Notes: generated by a model not told the origin, from the sequence alone. Counted from the stretch's first letter, positions 7,790 to 14,837 are shown. The stretch: DNA of 14,915 bases from Lachnospiraceae bacterium UBA2860 (GCA_002350625.1 DEFE01000014.1:1-14915); one strand, 5' to 3'. Translations and numbers: made by a program.

Positions 7790-9784
7790 ATGGCAGATAT
7801 GAAGAAAAAACCGAAAAAGAAGAAAGCTTCGCTGATCCTCTTTATCGCTGAGCTGATTGTACTTGTCGTCCTCGTGGCGGCGATCTTCGGCTACGCGAAG
7901 ATCAACGAAGGGCTTCGGAACATCGGCACGGCCGGCGGTTCCGGCGCGAACGCCGTGACGGGCACGGGCAATGTCGCGGCCGTTCAGACAGATCAGACCG
8001 CGGCGGTTCCCGAGGGAACCGGCCAGACGGCGGATGCGACGGCGCAGACAGCCTATGCAGAGACGGCGCAGCAGACAGCCGTGGAAGCTGTCGCTCCTGA
8101 CGCTGCCGCGCCGGCAGAGCAGCCGGCAGCTCCTGAGCCGGAGGTCGTGAGACAGGAGACGGGCGCGAAGACGCTGAGCGGCGAGACCGTCACGCACGTC
8201 GGGACGGATGCCGACCCGAACGCGGACGCTGATGCCGCGGAAGAAAATGCGGGCGTCTCGACGAACCAGACGATGAAGGGCTACACCAACATCGCCCTCG
8301 TCGGCATCGACACGCGCGACGTCAATCAGATCGACTACGCGAACAGCGACACCATGATCATCGCCAGCATCAACAACGATACCGGCAAGATCCGCATGGT
8401 TTCCGTCTACAGAGATACGCTTCTCAATATTCAGGACAGCTTCTCCATGTCGCTCTCACAGGGCGACAGTGATGAGGTCGTGACCGGCGAAGGCGATTTC
8501 GACGAGGGCGACGTCATATTCTACGATGAAGGCGGAGAAGATGAGGGCGGCTATGACGGCGGCGTAGAAGACGTCACGGCTTATGACGATGGCGGCGGCT
8601 ATGACGAAGGCAACGACGGCGGCGGCGAAGACGGCGGAGATGTCGAGTACTATAATGAAGATGACTACTCGAGCTACAGCGAGAGCAGTTCCCCGAGCAG
8701 CAGCAATAGCAGCACTTCAAGCAGCTATCCTGCCAGCTCTTCCAGCAGCTATGTCGATGCGGATCCTGACGCCGCGTGGAGCGACTATACAAGCTCCACA
8801 TCGAGCAGCAGCTACAGCACGGTTTCAGAGGGCGCCTGGAGCGACTATGTCAGCTCCGATGTCACGCCGGTTTCCGAAAACACGATGAGTGAAGTCTTCT
8901 CCGAGCCGGACAGCGGTGTCTCCGAGTACGCGGACAGAGAGTTCTACAACTACAGCGAGACCGGTACGGTCGAAAACCATCAGCTCGGCGAGACGACAGC
9001 CGCGGGCCGCTATGATAAGGCCAACGCAGCTTACGCCAACGGCAGCACGAAGCAGCTGCTGCAGATGCTGAACAAAAACATGGACCTCAACATCCACGAT
9101 ATCGTGGTCGTGGACTTCGCGGCGGTCGCGAAGCTCGTCGACGATATCGGCGGCATCGACGTCTGGATGACGTACCAGGAAGTGGTGCATATGAACAACT
9201 ACTGCCAGGAGACGTCAAAGGTCACGGGCCTTTCCTACACGCCGATCGAGCCCGAGACGATGCCGAGAGAATATCATCTGAACGGCGTGCAGGCCGTCTC
9301 CTATGCGCGTATCCGCAAAACGGCGGGCAACGACATGAAGCGCACGCAGAGACAGCGCGTCGTCATCCAGAAGGTGGTGAACCGCGCGAAGCAGAGAGGC
9401 CTCGACACAGTGCAGGCCATGATCAACGACGTCCTGCCGATGTGCAAGACATCCTTCTCCCCCGCGGAGATCATCAAGTTCGCGACGCAGGCCTTTGGCT
9501 TCACGATCGAGAAGACGACGGGCTTCCCCTTCGAGCATATCGAGAAGGACGTCTATGTCGGCACGAGGCGCCTTGACGCCGTCGTCCCGGTCACGCTCGA
9601 ACAGAACGTGAAGGAGCTGCACGAATTCCTCTTTGACGACACGAACTACGAGTGCAGCGCAACTGTAAAAGAATACAGCAACGACATCTCGGTGCTGTCC
9701 GGTCTCACGGAAGCCAGCCGCGAAGTCGCCATTAAGAACAGCGTGATCGGCCAGTCCGGAGGCGAAGCCGACGTCGTGGATTAA
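7790..9784 (+). CDS. LCP (LytR-CpsA-Psr) family glycopolymer transferase with a large intradomain insert
   Basis: LCP enzymes transfer undecaprenyl-pyrophosphate-linked glycans to cell-wall acceptors outside the membrane. This 664-residue protein has a Lys-rich cytoplasmic tip and one membrane helix (about 13-35), giving type II topology, then an Ala/Thr/Glu/Pro-rich linker (about 46-160). The LCP domain opens NIALVGIDTRD (from 167), with NSDTM (D187) and SVYRDT (R208, D209). It is then interrupted by about 190 low-complexity residues (216-407): an Asp/Glu/Gly/Tyr-rich part, a Ser-rich part and an acidic Ser/Tyr part. It resumes at YDKANAAYANG (from Y408), VVVDFAAV and YARIRKTAGNDMKRTQRQR (505-523), which holds conserved Arg residues. 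Without insert and linker, the length fits ordinary family members. The ATG at 7790 follows GGAGGA. A terminator follows. Its partner is the preceding phosphoglycosyl transferase. Confidence 0.9.
   Translation: MADMKKKPKKKKASLILFIAELIVLVVLVAAIFGYAKINEGLRNIGTAGGSGANAVTGTGNVAAVQTDQTAAVPEGTGQTADATAQTAYAETAQQTAVEAVAPDAAAPAEQPAAPEPEVVRQETGAKTLSGETVTHVGTDADPNADADAAEENAGVSTNQTMKGYTNIALVGIDTRDVNQIDYANSDTMIIASINNDTGKIRMVSVYRDTLLNIQDSFSMSLSQGDSDEVVTGEGDFDEGDVIFYDEGGEDEGGYDGGVEDVTAYDDGGGYDEGNDGGGEDGGDVEYYNEDDYSSYSESSSPSSSNSSTSSSYPASSSSSYVDADPDAAWSDYTSSTSSSSYSTVSEGAWSDYVSSDVTPVSENTMSEVFSEPDSGVSEYADREFYNYSETGTVENHQLGETTAAGRYDKANAAYANGSTKQLLQMLNKNMDLNIHDIVVVDFAAVAKLVDDIGGIDVWMTYQEVVHMNNYCQETSKVTGLSYTPIEPETMPREYHLNGVQAVSYARIRKTAGNDMKRTQRQRVVIQKVVNRAKQRGLDTVQAMINDVLPMCKTSFSPAEIIKFATQAFGFTIEKTTGFPFEHIEKDVYVGTRRLDAVVPVTLEQNVKELHEFLFDDTNYECSATVKEYSNDISVLSGLTEASREVAIKNSVIGQSGGEADVVD
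8435..9010 (+). repeat. Low-complexity insert coding for acidic Gly/Tyr and Ser-rich sequence
   Basis: This in-frame segment of the LCP gene codes for residues 216-407. The first part is dominated by GAC, GAA and GGC codons (runs such as DDGGGYDEGNDGGGEDGG). The middle is dominated by AGC and TCC serine codons. Near-repeats AWSDYTSS and AWSDYVSS, about 21 residues apart, point to internal duplication. It sits between the conserved SVYRDT and YDKANAAYANG motifs. Confidence 0.85.
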
Positions 9785-9810
9785 AAAACTGTTCTTTGAC
9801 AATGTGGATC

Positions 9811-9854
9811 AGTACCATCTTGTGTGCCTTGGCGCACGGGATGGTACTTCTTTT
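9811..9854 (+). terminator. Intrinsic terminator after the LCP gene
   Basis: GTACCATC (9812-9819) pairs perfectly with GATGGTAC (9840-9847). Two T-G wobbles and the inner arms GTGTGCC/GGCGCAC extend the stem to about 16-17 bp around a CTTG loop, and A9811 pairs with T9848. The 3' side runs into TTCTTTTAT. Stem strength and the U-rich tail fit a rho-independent terminator 27 nt past the LCP stop. Only about 30 nt then remain before the next start. Confidence 0.85.
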
Positions 9855-9884
9855 ATCTAGCTGAAACGGGAATAACGATTTTTT

Positions 9885-10808
9885 ATGCAGAAAGCAACCA
9901 TCGATGTGGTGATACCGACGTATAAGCCGGATGCATCCTTCCGCGAAATGCTGCGGATTCTGTCCGTGCAGACGCAGCCGGTGAGCCACATCCTGATTAT
10001 CAATACCGGTGAGGAATACTGGGACGACACGCTGACGGAGGACGTCACGCGCGCGGAGGTATTCCACATCCGGAAGGAAGAATTTGATCACGCCGGCGCG
10101 CGGAATATGGGCGCTGGCTTTTCTGATGCCGACTACCTGCTCTTCATGACGCAGGACGCGCTGCCCGCGGACAGGTATCTTGTGAAAAACCTGCTAGCGT
10201 GCTTTTCCGAGCCCTGCGTCAAGGCGGCCTACGCCAGGCAGCTGCCGAGGAAGGACGCGAAGATCACGGAGGGCATCGTGCGGAGCTTTAATTATCCGGC
10301 GGAGAGCTGCATTAGGACCTTCGCCGATCTCGGCACGGCCGGCATCAAAGCGTATTTCTGCTCAAATGTCTGCGCGATGTATGAGCGGGCGACATTTCAG
10401 CAGATGGGAGGCTTTCTGCCGCCGGCCATCTTCAACGAGGACATGGTCTACGCCGCGAGGATCGAGCACCTGGGGTACGGGGTTGCCTACGCGGCGAAGG
10501 CGCTCGTCTATCACTCCCACAACTACACGAATATGCAGCAGTTCCGGAGGAACTTCGACAACGGCGTCTCGCAGGCCATGCATCCGGAGATCTTCCGCGG
10601 CGTGAGCTCGACGGGGGAAGGGCGCCGGATGGTGAAGTATGTCACCGGGCAGCTGAAGAGTGTCGGGCGGCTGTATCTTCTGCCGCGCTTTTACTGGCAG
10701 TGCTTCGTGAAGCTCGCCGGATTCAGGCTGGGGAGAATCTACAAACTGCTGCCGAAGGGACTTGTCAGGAAATGCAGCGCGAGCCCGGAGTTCTTTGACC
10801 GGATCTGA
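9885..10808 (+). CDS. Family 2 glycosyltransferase, rhamnosyltransferase-like (RfbN type)
   Basis: 307-residue GT-A-fold enzyme. It opens with IDVVIPTYKPD, has IINTGEE in place of the common VDNGSTD, then EEFDHAGARNMGA (D68 to N74), resembling the FNHGGTRN signature of rhamnosyltransferases. The DXD position is MTQDALP (Q90-D91), and the acidic catalytic motif is FNEDMVYAARI (E185, D186). The C-terminal region is basic with aromatic patches (YLLPRFYWQCF), suggesting peripheral membrane contact. It probably adds a rhamnose or similar residue using the dTDP-rhamnose finished by RfbD; donor is inferred. The gene stands between a terminator and an HtrA gene, and its ATG has only a weak ribosome site (GGGA, 13 nt upstream). 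It may therefore be weakly translated or depend on terminator read-through. Confidence 0.87.
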   Translation: MQKATIDVVIPTYKPDASFREMLRILSVQTQPVSHILIINTGEEYWDDTLTEDVTRAEVFHIRKEEFDHAGARNMGAGFSDADYLLFMTQDALPADRYLVKNLLACFSEPCVKAAYARQLPRKDAKITEGIVRSFNYPAESCIRTFADLGTAGIKAYFCSNVCAMYERATFQQMGGFLPPAIFNEDMVYAARIEHLGYGVAYAAKALVYHSHNYTNMQQFRRNFDNGVSQAMHPEIFRGVSSTGEGRRMVKYVTGQLKSVGRLYLLPRFYWQCFVKLAGFRLGRIYKLLPKGLVRKCSASPEFFDRI

Positions 10809-10814
10809 AGCGGC

Positions 10815-10878
10815 ATCCCTTTCGTTTTTCACGCTTTCTACACATTTCACCTGTATGCTGAAGGAACGGAAAGGGGAT
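10815..10878 (+). promoter_or_regulatory. Possible Shine-Dalgarno-masking hairpin before the HtrA gene
   Basis: ATCCCTTTCGTT (10815-10826) is nearly complementary to AACGGAAAGGGGAT (10865-10878), with two single-base bulges. The latter contains the Shine-Dalgarno AAAGGGG (10870-10876), 6 nt before the ATG at 10883. If both arms are on the transcript, pairing would hide the ribosome site. Whether the transcript begins far enough upstream is unknown. Confidence 0.35.
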
Positions 10879-10882
10879 CACT

Positions 10883-12721
10883 ATGGACGATCGATATGAG
10901 AACTGGACGCCCCGCGAGGGCGAGGAGGAAAACGGCGGCCGCGGCTCGTGGAGCAGTAACGGTGAAGAGGAATCTTACGGAGGAAAAAGCGGGAGCTACC
11001 ACAGCCCGTATGACGCCTACCGTTTTCAGACGCCCGGGGGCATAAAGCCGGCTCCTGAGGCGGCGCCGAAGAAGGAACACCACTATGTGCAGACCACCCT
11101 CGCGGTGATCGGCGTGTTGGCGCTCCTTGCATTGTCCGCATATCTCATCTATGCGGCTGTGTCAGGCATCTCGCTGAAGGAACTGATTCCAGGCCTTGCG
11201 CCGGGCAAGACGCCGTCTCAGGAGCCGCGCAAGGAGATTGTGCTCGGCAGGCAGGACAGCGGAGAGGCGCCCGCGGAGGAGCAGCCTTCTTCAGACCTTA
11301 CGGTTCCCGGTATCGTGGAGAAGGCGATGCCGTCCATGGCCTCTGTCGCCAATGTCAGCGTCTCCGAGTACGAGGCGATCTCCGGAGGTACGGCTGAGAA
11401 GAAAGACGGCACGCTGATCGGAAGCGGCATCATCGTCGCGGAGACGGACGCCGAGCTTCTCATCGCCACAAACGATCATCTGATCAAGGGGGCGAAAGAG
11501 ATCGCCGTGGCTCTTGCTGACGGCTCGCTTCACGCCGGGGAGATCAGAGGCCGGGACGAGGAAAATGATCTTGCGGTTATCGCAGTGCCTTTAAGCGGGC
11601 TTTCGGAAACAACGAAAAAAGCGGTCTCGGTCATCACGATCGGAGACTCTGATAAAGTGATCGTCGGTGAATCCGTCATCGCGATCGGAAATGCGCTGGG
11701 TTACGGACAGTCCGTCTCGGCCGGCATCGTGAGCGCGAAGGGAAAGCTTTCCACGGACGCACAGGGGACGATGCGCGACCTCATTCAGACAGATGCGCCT
11801 ATTAATCCCGGCAATTCCGGCGGCGCGCTGCTCAACATGAGGGGCGAGCTCATCGGCATCAACGAGGCGAAATATATCAGCACGAAGGTTGAAGGCGTCG
11901 GCTACGCGATTCCGACCGCGACGGCGATGCCGATCCTGACGAAGCTGGGAGACCTTAAGACACGCGAAAAGGTGGCGGAGGAGAACGCCTCCTACATCGG
12001 CATCACCTGCGTGACGATGCCGGAGGAGTATACCGGCGCGGGATATCCGGCGGGCGTCTACGTGATGGAGCTTGAAAAGGACGGACCGGCGGAGAAAGCG
12101 GGCCTTCAGGAAGGCGACATCATAACCGCGCTCGGCGGGACGCTGCTCTACGCGCAGGAGGAGCTCATCGAGGAGCTGACTTACTACGCTGCGGGCGAGG
12201 AGGTCGAAGTGACCGTCAGCCGTCTCGTCGAGGACGAGAACCGTTTTGAAACGCTGACGATTCCCGTCGTGCTCGGCAGCCGCGCGGACATGAAGATCAG
12301 CTCGCCTTCGGCGGCGTCCGGGGCGGCAGCGCCTGAATCCGGTGAAGCCTCTGCAGATGGAGAGACGGCCCCTGCGGATGGTGAAACGCCTGCGGACGGA
12401 GAGGCAGCTCCTGCGGTCAGCGAGGCGCCTGAAGCCGGAGAGACAGCTTCTGCGGTCAGCGAGGAGGCGGAAACCGGGGAGACGACGCCTGCAAATGGTG
12501 AAGCCCCTGCAGATGATGCAGCAACTCCTGCGGTCAGCGAGGCAGCGGAGAATGATGCGCCGTACGGGGCCGATGAAGCAGTGTCCGGAGCAGATGAAGC
12601 ACCGTCCGGGGCCGACGAAGAATCGGCTGCGGCGGATGAGACGGATTCTGCCGCGGAAGAGGCGGCGCCGGGACAGAGCGGCGGCATTCCGGGCGGACGC
12701 TACGGCAACGGAAAACGTTAA
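10883..12721 (+). CDS. htrA: HtrA/DegP-like S1C serine protease with PDZ domain and acidic repeat tail
   Basis: Membrane-anchored protease expected to act outside the cell membrane on misfolded or secreted proteins. The 612 residues comprise a hydrophilic Gly/Glu/Ser N-terminal region (1-66), one membrane helix (about 71-94), a linker, and a trypsin-like domain with the full triad: H199 in ATNDHLIKG, D229 in NDLAVIAV and S312 in NPGNSGGAL. One PDZ domain follows (about 368-470), with GPAEKAGLQEGDII. The tail (about 475-612) is an Ala/Glu/Gly/Asp/Pro-rich repeat region with no fold I recognise. Overall order matches Gram-positive HtrA proteins except for the long tail. The ATG at 10883 follows AAAGGGG with 6-nt spacing. 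It heads a three-gene unit with the ClpX-type gene 18 nt downstream, suggesting a stress or quality-control role. No clear promoter was found. Confidence 0.93.
   Translation: MDDRYENWTPREGEEENGGRGSWSSNGEEESYGGKSGSYHSPYDAYRFQTPGGIKPAPEAAPKKEHHYVQTTLAVIGVLALLALSAYLIYAAVSGISLKELIPGLAPGKTPSQEPRKEIVLGRQDSGEAPAEEQPSSDLTVPGIVEKAMPSMASVANVSVSEYEAISGGTAEKKDGTLIGSGIIVAETDAELLIATNDHLIKGAKEIAVALADGSLHAGEIRGRDEENDLAVIAVPLSGLSETTKKAVSVITIGDSDKVIVGESVIAIGNALGYGQSVSAGIVSAKGKLSTDAQGTMRDLIQTDAPINPGNSGGALLNMRGELIGINEAKYISTKVEGVGYAIPTATAMPILTKLGDLKTREKVAEENASYIGITCVTMPEEYTGAGYPAGVYVMELEKDGPAEKAGLQEGDIITALGGTLLYAQEELIEELTYYAAGEEVEVTVSRLVEDENRFETLTIPVVLGSRADMKISSPSAASGAAAPESGEASADGETAPADGETPADGEAAPAVSEAPEAGETASAVSEEAETGETTPANGEAPADDAATPAVSEAAENDAPYGADEAVSGADEAPSGADEESAAADETDSAAEEAAPGQSGGIPGGRYGNGKR
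12305..12640 (+). repeat. Degenerate Ala/Glu/Gly repeats in the HtrA tail
   Basis: The 3' end of the protease gene codes for imperfect repeats of short units such as ADGETPADGE, PAVSEAPEAGE and SGADEAPSGADE. The DNA is correspondingly repetitive (GCGGATGG, GCGGTCAGCGAGG). Such a stretch is prone to expansion or contraction by slippage and probably codes for a disordered acidic extension. Confidence 0.75.
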
Positions 12722-12739
12722 GTCATTTACGGAAAATAT

Positions 12740-14149
12740 ATGAGTGAAGAGAACAAAAACGAAGAGAAGCGCTGTTCGGTCTGCGGCAGGAACGAGAGCG
12801 AATGCGGGAAGCTGATCCGCATGACGGATGAGCTTATGATCTGCGACGACTGCATGCAGAGAAGCATCGACACGGTGCGCAGTCAGACCGATTTAAGCGA
12901 GCTGACGAAAAATATGCCGCGCCTGAGTTTCCTGAACCTGAGCGACTTCTTCCGGGGCAGCGCTCCAAAAGAAGAAAAGCAGGAGGTGGAGGAACTTCCT
13001 TACGAGATGGCTGACGTGCCGCCGCCGCACCGCATCAAGGCGGGCCTTGACCGCTATGTGATCGGACAGGAGCACGCCAAGAAGGTGCTCTCGGTGGCCG
13101 TCTACAACCACTATAAGCGCATTATCGCAGAAGAAAAGCAGGCGGCGCATAAGAAGGAAGAAGAGAAGAAGCGCATACCGGATCCGGCGAAGAAGAAGCT
13201 TACCATCGATAAATCCAACATTCTTCTTCTGGGACCTACCGGCTGCGGCAAGACCTATCTTGTCGAGACGCTGGCGGCGCTCCTTGACGTGCCGCTTGCG
13301 ATGACGGACGCCACGTCCCTCACGGAGGCCGGCTATATCGGCGACGACATCGAGTCCGTCGTATCGAAGCTTCTTGCAGCCGCGGGAAATAACGTCGCGA
13401 AGGCGGAGAGAGGCATCATTTTCGTCGATGAGATCGATAAGCTCGCCAAGAAGCGCAATATGAATCAGCGCGACGTCAGCGGCGAGGCCGTCCAGCAGGG
13501 CATGCTGCGGCTTCTCGAGGGATCAGAGGTCGAGGTGCCGGTCGGCGCGTCCAGCAAGAACGCGATGGTGCCGATGCGGAAGGTGAACACGAAGAACATT
13601 CTTTTCATCGTCGGCGGCGCTTTCCCGGGTCTTGAGGACATCATCCGGGAGCGGCTCACGGAGCACAGCTCGATCGGCTTTTCGGCGGATCTCAAGGACC
13701 GCTTCGATAAGGACAAGGATCTGCTCCTCAAGGTGACGACGGAGGACCTGCGGAAGTTCGGCATGATTCCGGAATTCCTGGGACGTCTCCCGGTCATCTG
13801 CCCGCTGCACAGCCTCACGGAGGAGATGCTGGTCAGGATTCTCAAAGAGCCGCAGAACGCCATCCTGCGGCAGTATGAGGCGCTGCTCGCGATGGACGAG
13901 GTGCGCCTGACCTTTGAGGACGACGCGCTCTCGGCGATCGCCGCGTGCGCTTTGGAGAAGGACACCGGTGCGAGAGCCCTCCGCTCGATTATCGAGAGCT
14001 TCATGCTGGATATCATGTACGAGATCCCGAAGGACGACTACATCGGAGAAGTGGTCATCACAAAAGAGTATGTTAATGGCGCCGGCGGGCCCCGGATCCT
14101 GATGAGGACGGGGGACGCACAGCGCGATCTTAAGGCACTCAACGGCTGA
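12740..14149 (+). CDS. clpX: ClpX-type AAA+ unfoldase, divergent
   Basis: ATP-driven hexameric unfoldase that would feed proteins to ClpP in the cytoplasm. The 469 residues (typical ClpX about 420) show an N-terminal zinc finger (C12, C15, C35, C38), YVIGQEHAKKVL, Walker A GPTGCGKT (165-172), pore loop GYIG (198-201), Walker B FVDEIDK (228-234), RDVSGEAVQQ, the ClpP-binding loop IGF (312-314), the PEFLGRLPV arginine-finger segment and the sensor-2 motif TGARALR. Extra length includes a Lys/Glu-rich insert (about 131-151) before Walker A. Where standard ClpX has RKH at the pore entrance, this protein has SKN (272-274). It may be a second ClpX-like paralogue rather than the housekeeping ClpX; no clpP or trigger-factor gene adjoins it. 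The Shine-Dalgarno is weak (ACGGAAA), so coupling to the HtrA gene is likely. Confidence 0.88.
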   Translation: MSEENKNEEKRCSVCGRNESECGKLIRMTDELMICDDCMQRSIDTVRSQTDLSELTKNMPRLSFLNLSDFFRGSAPKEEKQEVEELPYEMADVPPPHRIKAGLDRYVIGQEHAKKVLSVAVYNHYKRIIAEEKQAAHKKEEEKKRIPDPAKKKLTIDKSNILLLGPTGCGKTYLVETLAALLDVPLAMTDATSLTEAGYIGDDIESVVSKLLAAAGNNVAKAERGIIFVDEIDKLAKKRNMNQRDVSGEAVQQGMLRLLEGSEVEVPVGASSKNAMVPMRKVNTKNILFIVGGAFPGLEDIIRERLTEHSSIGFSADLKDRFDKDKDLLLKVTTEDLRKFGMIPEFLGRLPVICPLHSLTEEMLVRILKEPQNAILRQYEALLAMDEVRLTFEDDALSAIAACALEKDTGARALRSIIESFMLDIMYEIPKDDYIGEVVITKEYVNGAGGPRILMRTGDAQRDLKALNG

Positions 14150-14188
14150 GCGCCAAATCAAGGATAAAAAAGGGAAAGGAGCAACACT

Positions 14189-14821
14189 ATGGCAGACGAT
14201 TTTTTCGGCACACTCGGTAAAAAGATTTCTAAGGCGACACACAGCGCCGCCAGTGCGACAAGTTCTCTTGTCGAGTCGACGAAGCTGAATGCCCAGATCT
14301 CGGGAGAACATAAGACGGTGGAAAACCTCTACAGGCAGATCGGCGAAGCCGTGGCGAAGAAAGCGGAGGCCGGTGAGCTTCAGCTCGGCGACGAGGAGAA
14401 CGCGATTGTCGAGGAGATCAGGAAGCATAAGGACACGATCCTCGGCATCCGCAAAGCGCTTGCTTCCATCAAGGGGCAGAAGATCTGCCCGTCCTGCGGG
14501 GAGCAGATCCCGAAGGAAGTGGCTTACTGCCCGAAGTGCGGCACCGAGACGCCGGTCGAGGAGGAGCCGATTGAGGAGATTATGGCTGAGGCCGTAGAGG
14601 ATACGGATGAGGCGGAAGAAGCGATGTCGGCTTCTTTTGAAGAGGTGAAGGAAGATCTCGGCGAGGCGGCGGAAGAAGTGAAGGAAGCTGCCGCTGAAAC
14701 GGCGGAAGAGGCGAAGGAGACATTTGCCGAGGTGGCGGAAGAAGCGGCGGAAACCGTCAGTGAGGCAGCGGAGGAAGTGAAGGAGACCGTCAGCGAAGCG
14801 GCGGAGGAGATCACTGAGTAA
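14189..14821 (+). CDS. Zinc-ribbon protein with C-terminal hendecad repeats, function unknown
   Basis: 210-residue protein with no signal peptide or membrane segment. Residues 1-95 are mostly helical in character, with Ala/Ser-rich then charged heptad-like sequence suggesting a coiled coil. A zinc ribbon follows (C100, C103, C114, C117: CPSCGEQ then YCPKCGTE). An acidic linker leads to six consecutive 11-residue repeats at 145-210, most ending in EEVKE or a close variant. Such 11-mers form long amphipathic helices in LEA, synuclein and apolipoprotein families. The role here may be membrane association, scaffolding or stress protection, all inference. The start has a strong SD AAAGGAG (14175-14181). 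It lies 39 nt after the ClpX-type gene with no terminator between, so the two are probably cotranscribed. A terminator follows. Confidence 0.85.
   Translation: MADDFFGTLGKKISKATHSAASATSSLVESTKLNAQISGEHKTVENLYRQIGEAVAKKAEAGELQLGDEENAIVEEIRKHKDTILGIRKALASIKGQKICPSCGEQIPKEVAYCPKCGTETPVEEEPIEEIMAEAVEDTDEAEEAMSASFEEVKEDLGEAAEEVKEAAAETAEEAKETFAEVAEEAAETVSEAAEEVKETVSEAAEEITE
14621..14818 (+). repeat. Six 33-bp (11-residue) coding repeats
   Basis: The 3' end of the zinc-ribbon gene divides without gaps into six 33-bp units. They code for AMSASFEEVKE, DLGEAAEEVKE, AAAETAEEAKE, TFAEVAEEAAE, TVSEAAEEVKE and TVSEAAEEITE. The last two differ at only two residues, implying recent duplication at the 3' end. 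The final repeat ends directly at the stop codon. Confidence 0.85.
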
Positions 14822-14837
14822 TTAAATTCCTGTGTAT

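Noticed and set aside
9796..9824. TTGACA at 9796-9801 as a promoter for the downstream GT2 gene
   Set aside because: The -35 box is perfect, but 16-18 bp downstream lies the terminator stem (CTTGTG) with nothing like TATAAT.
10854..10859. TATGCT as a -10 box for the HtrA gene
   Set aside because: No matching -35 hexamer at 16-18 bp upstream; too weak to list as a promoter.
12184..12687. Reverse-strand Ser/Ala-rich open frame opposite the HtrA tail
   Set aside because: It is the complement of the Ala/Glu/Gly repeat codons and has no independent coding evidence.
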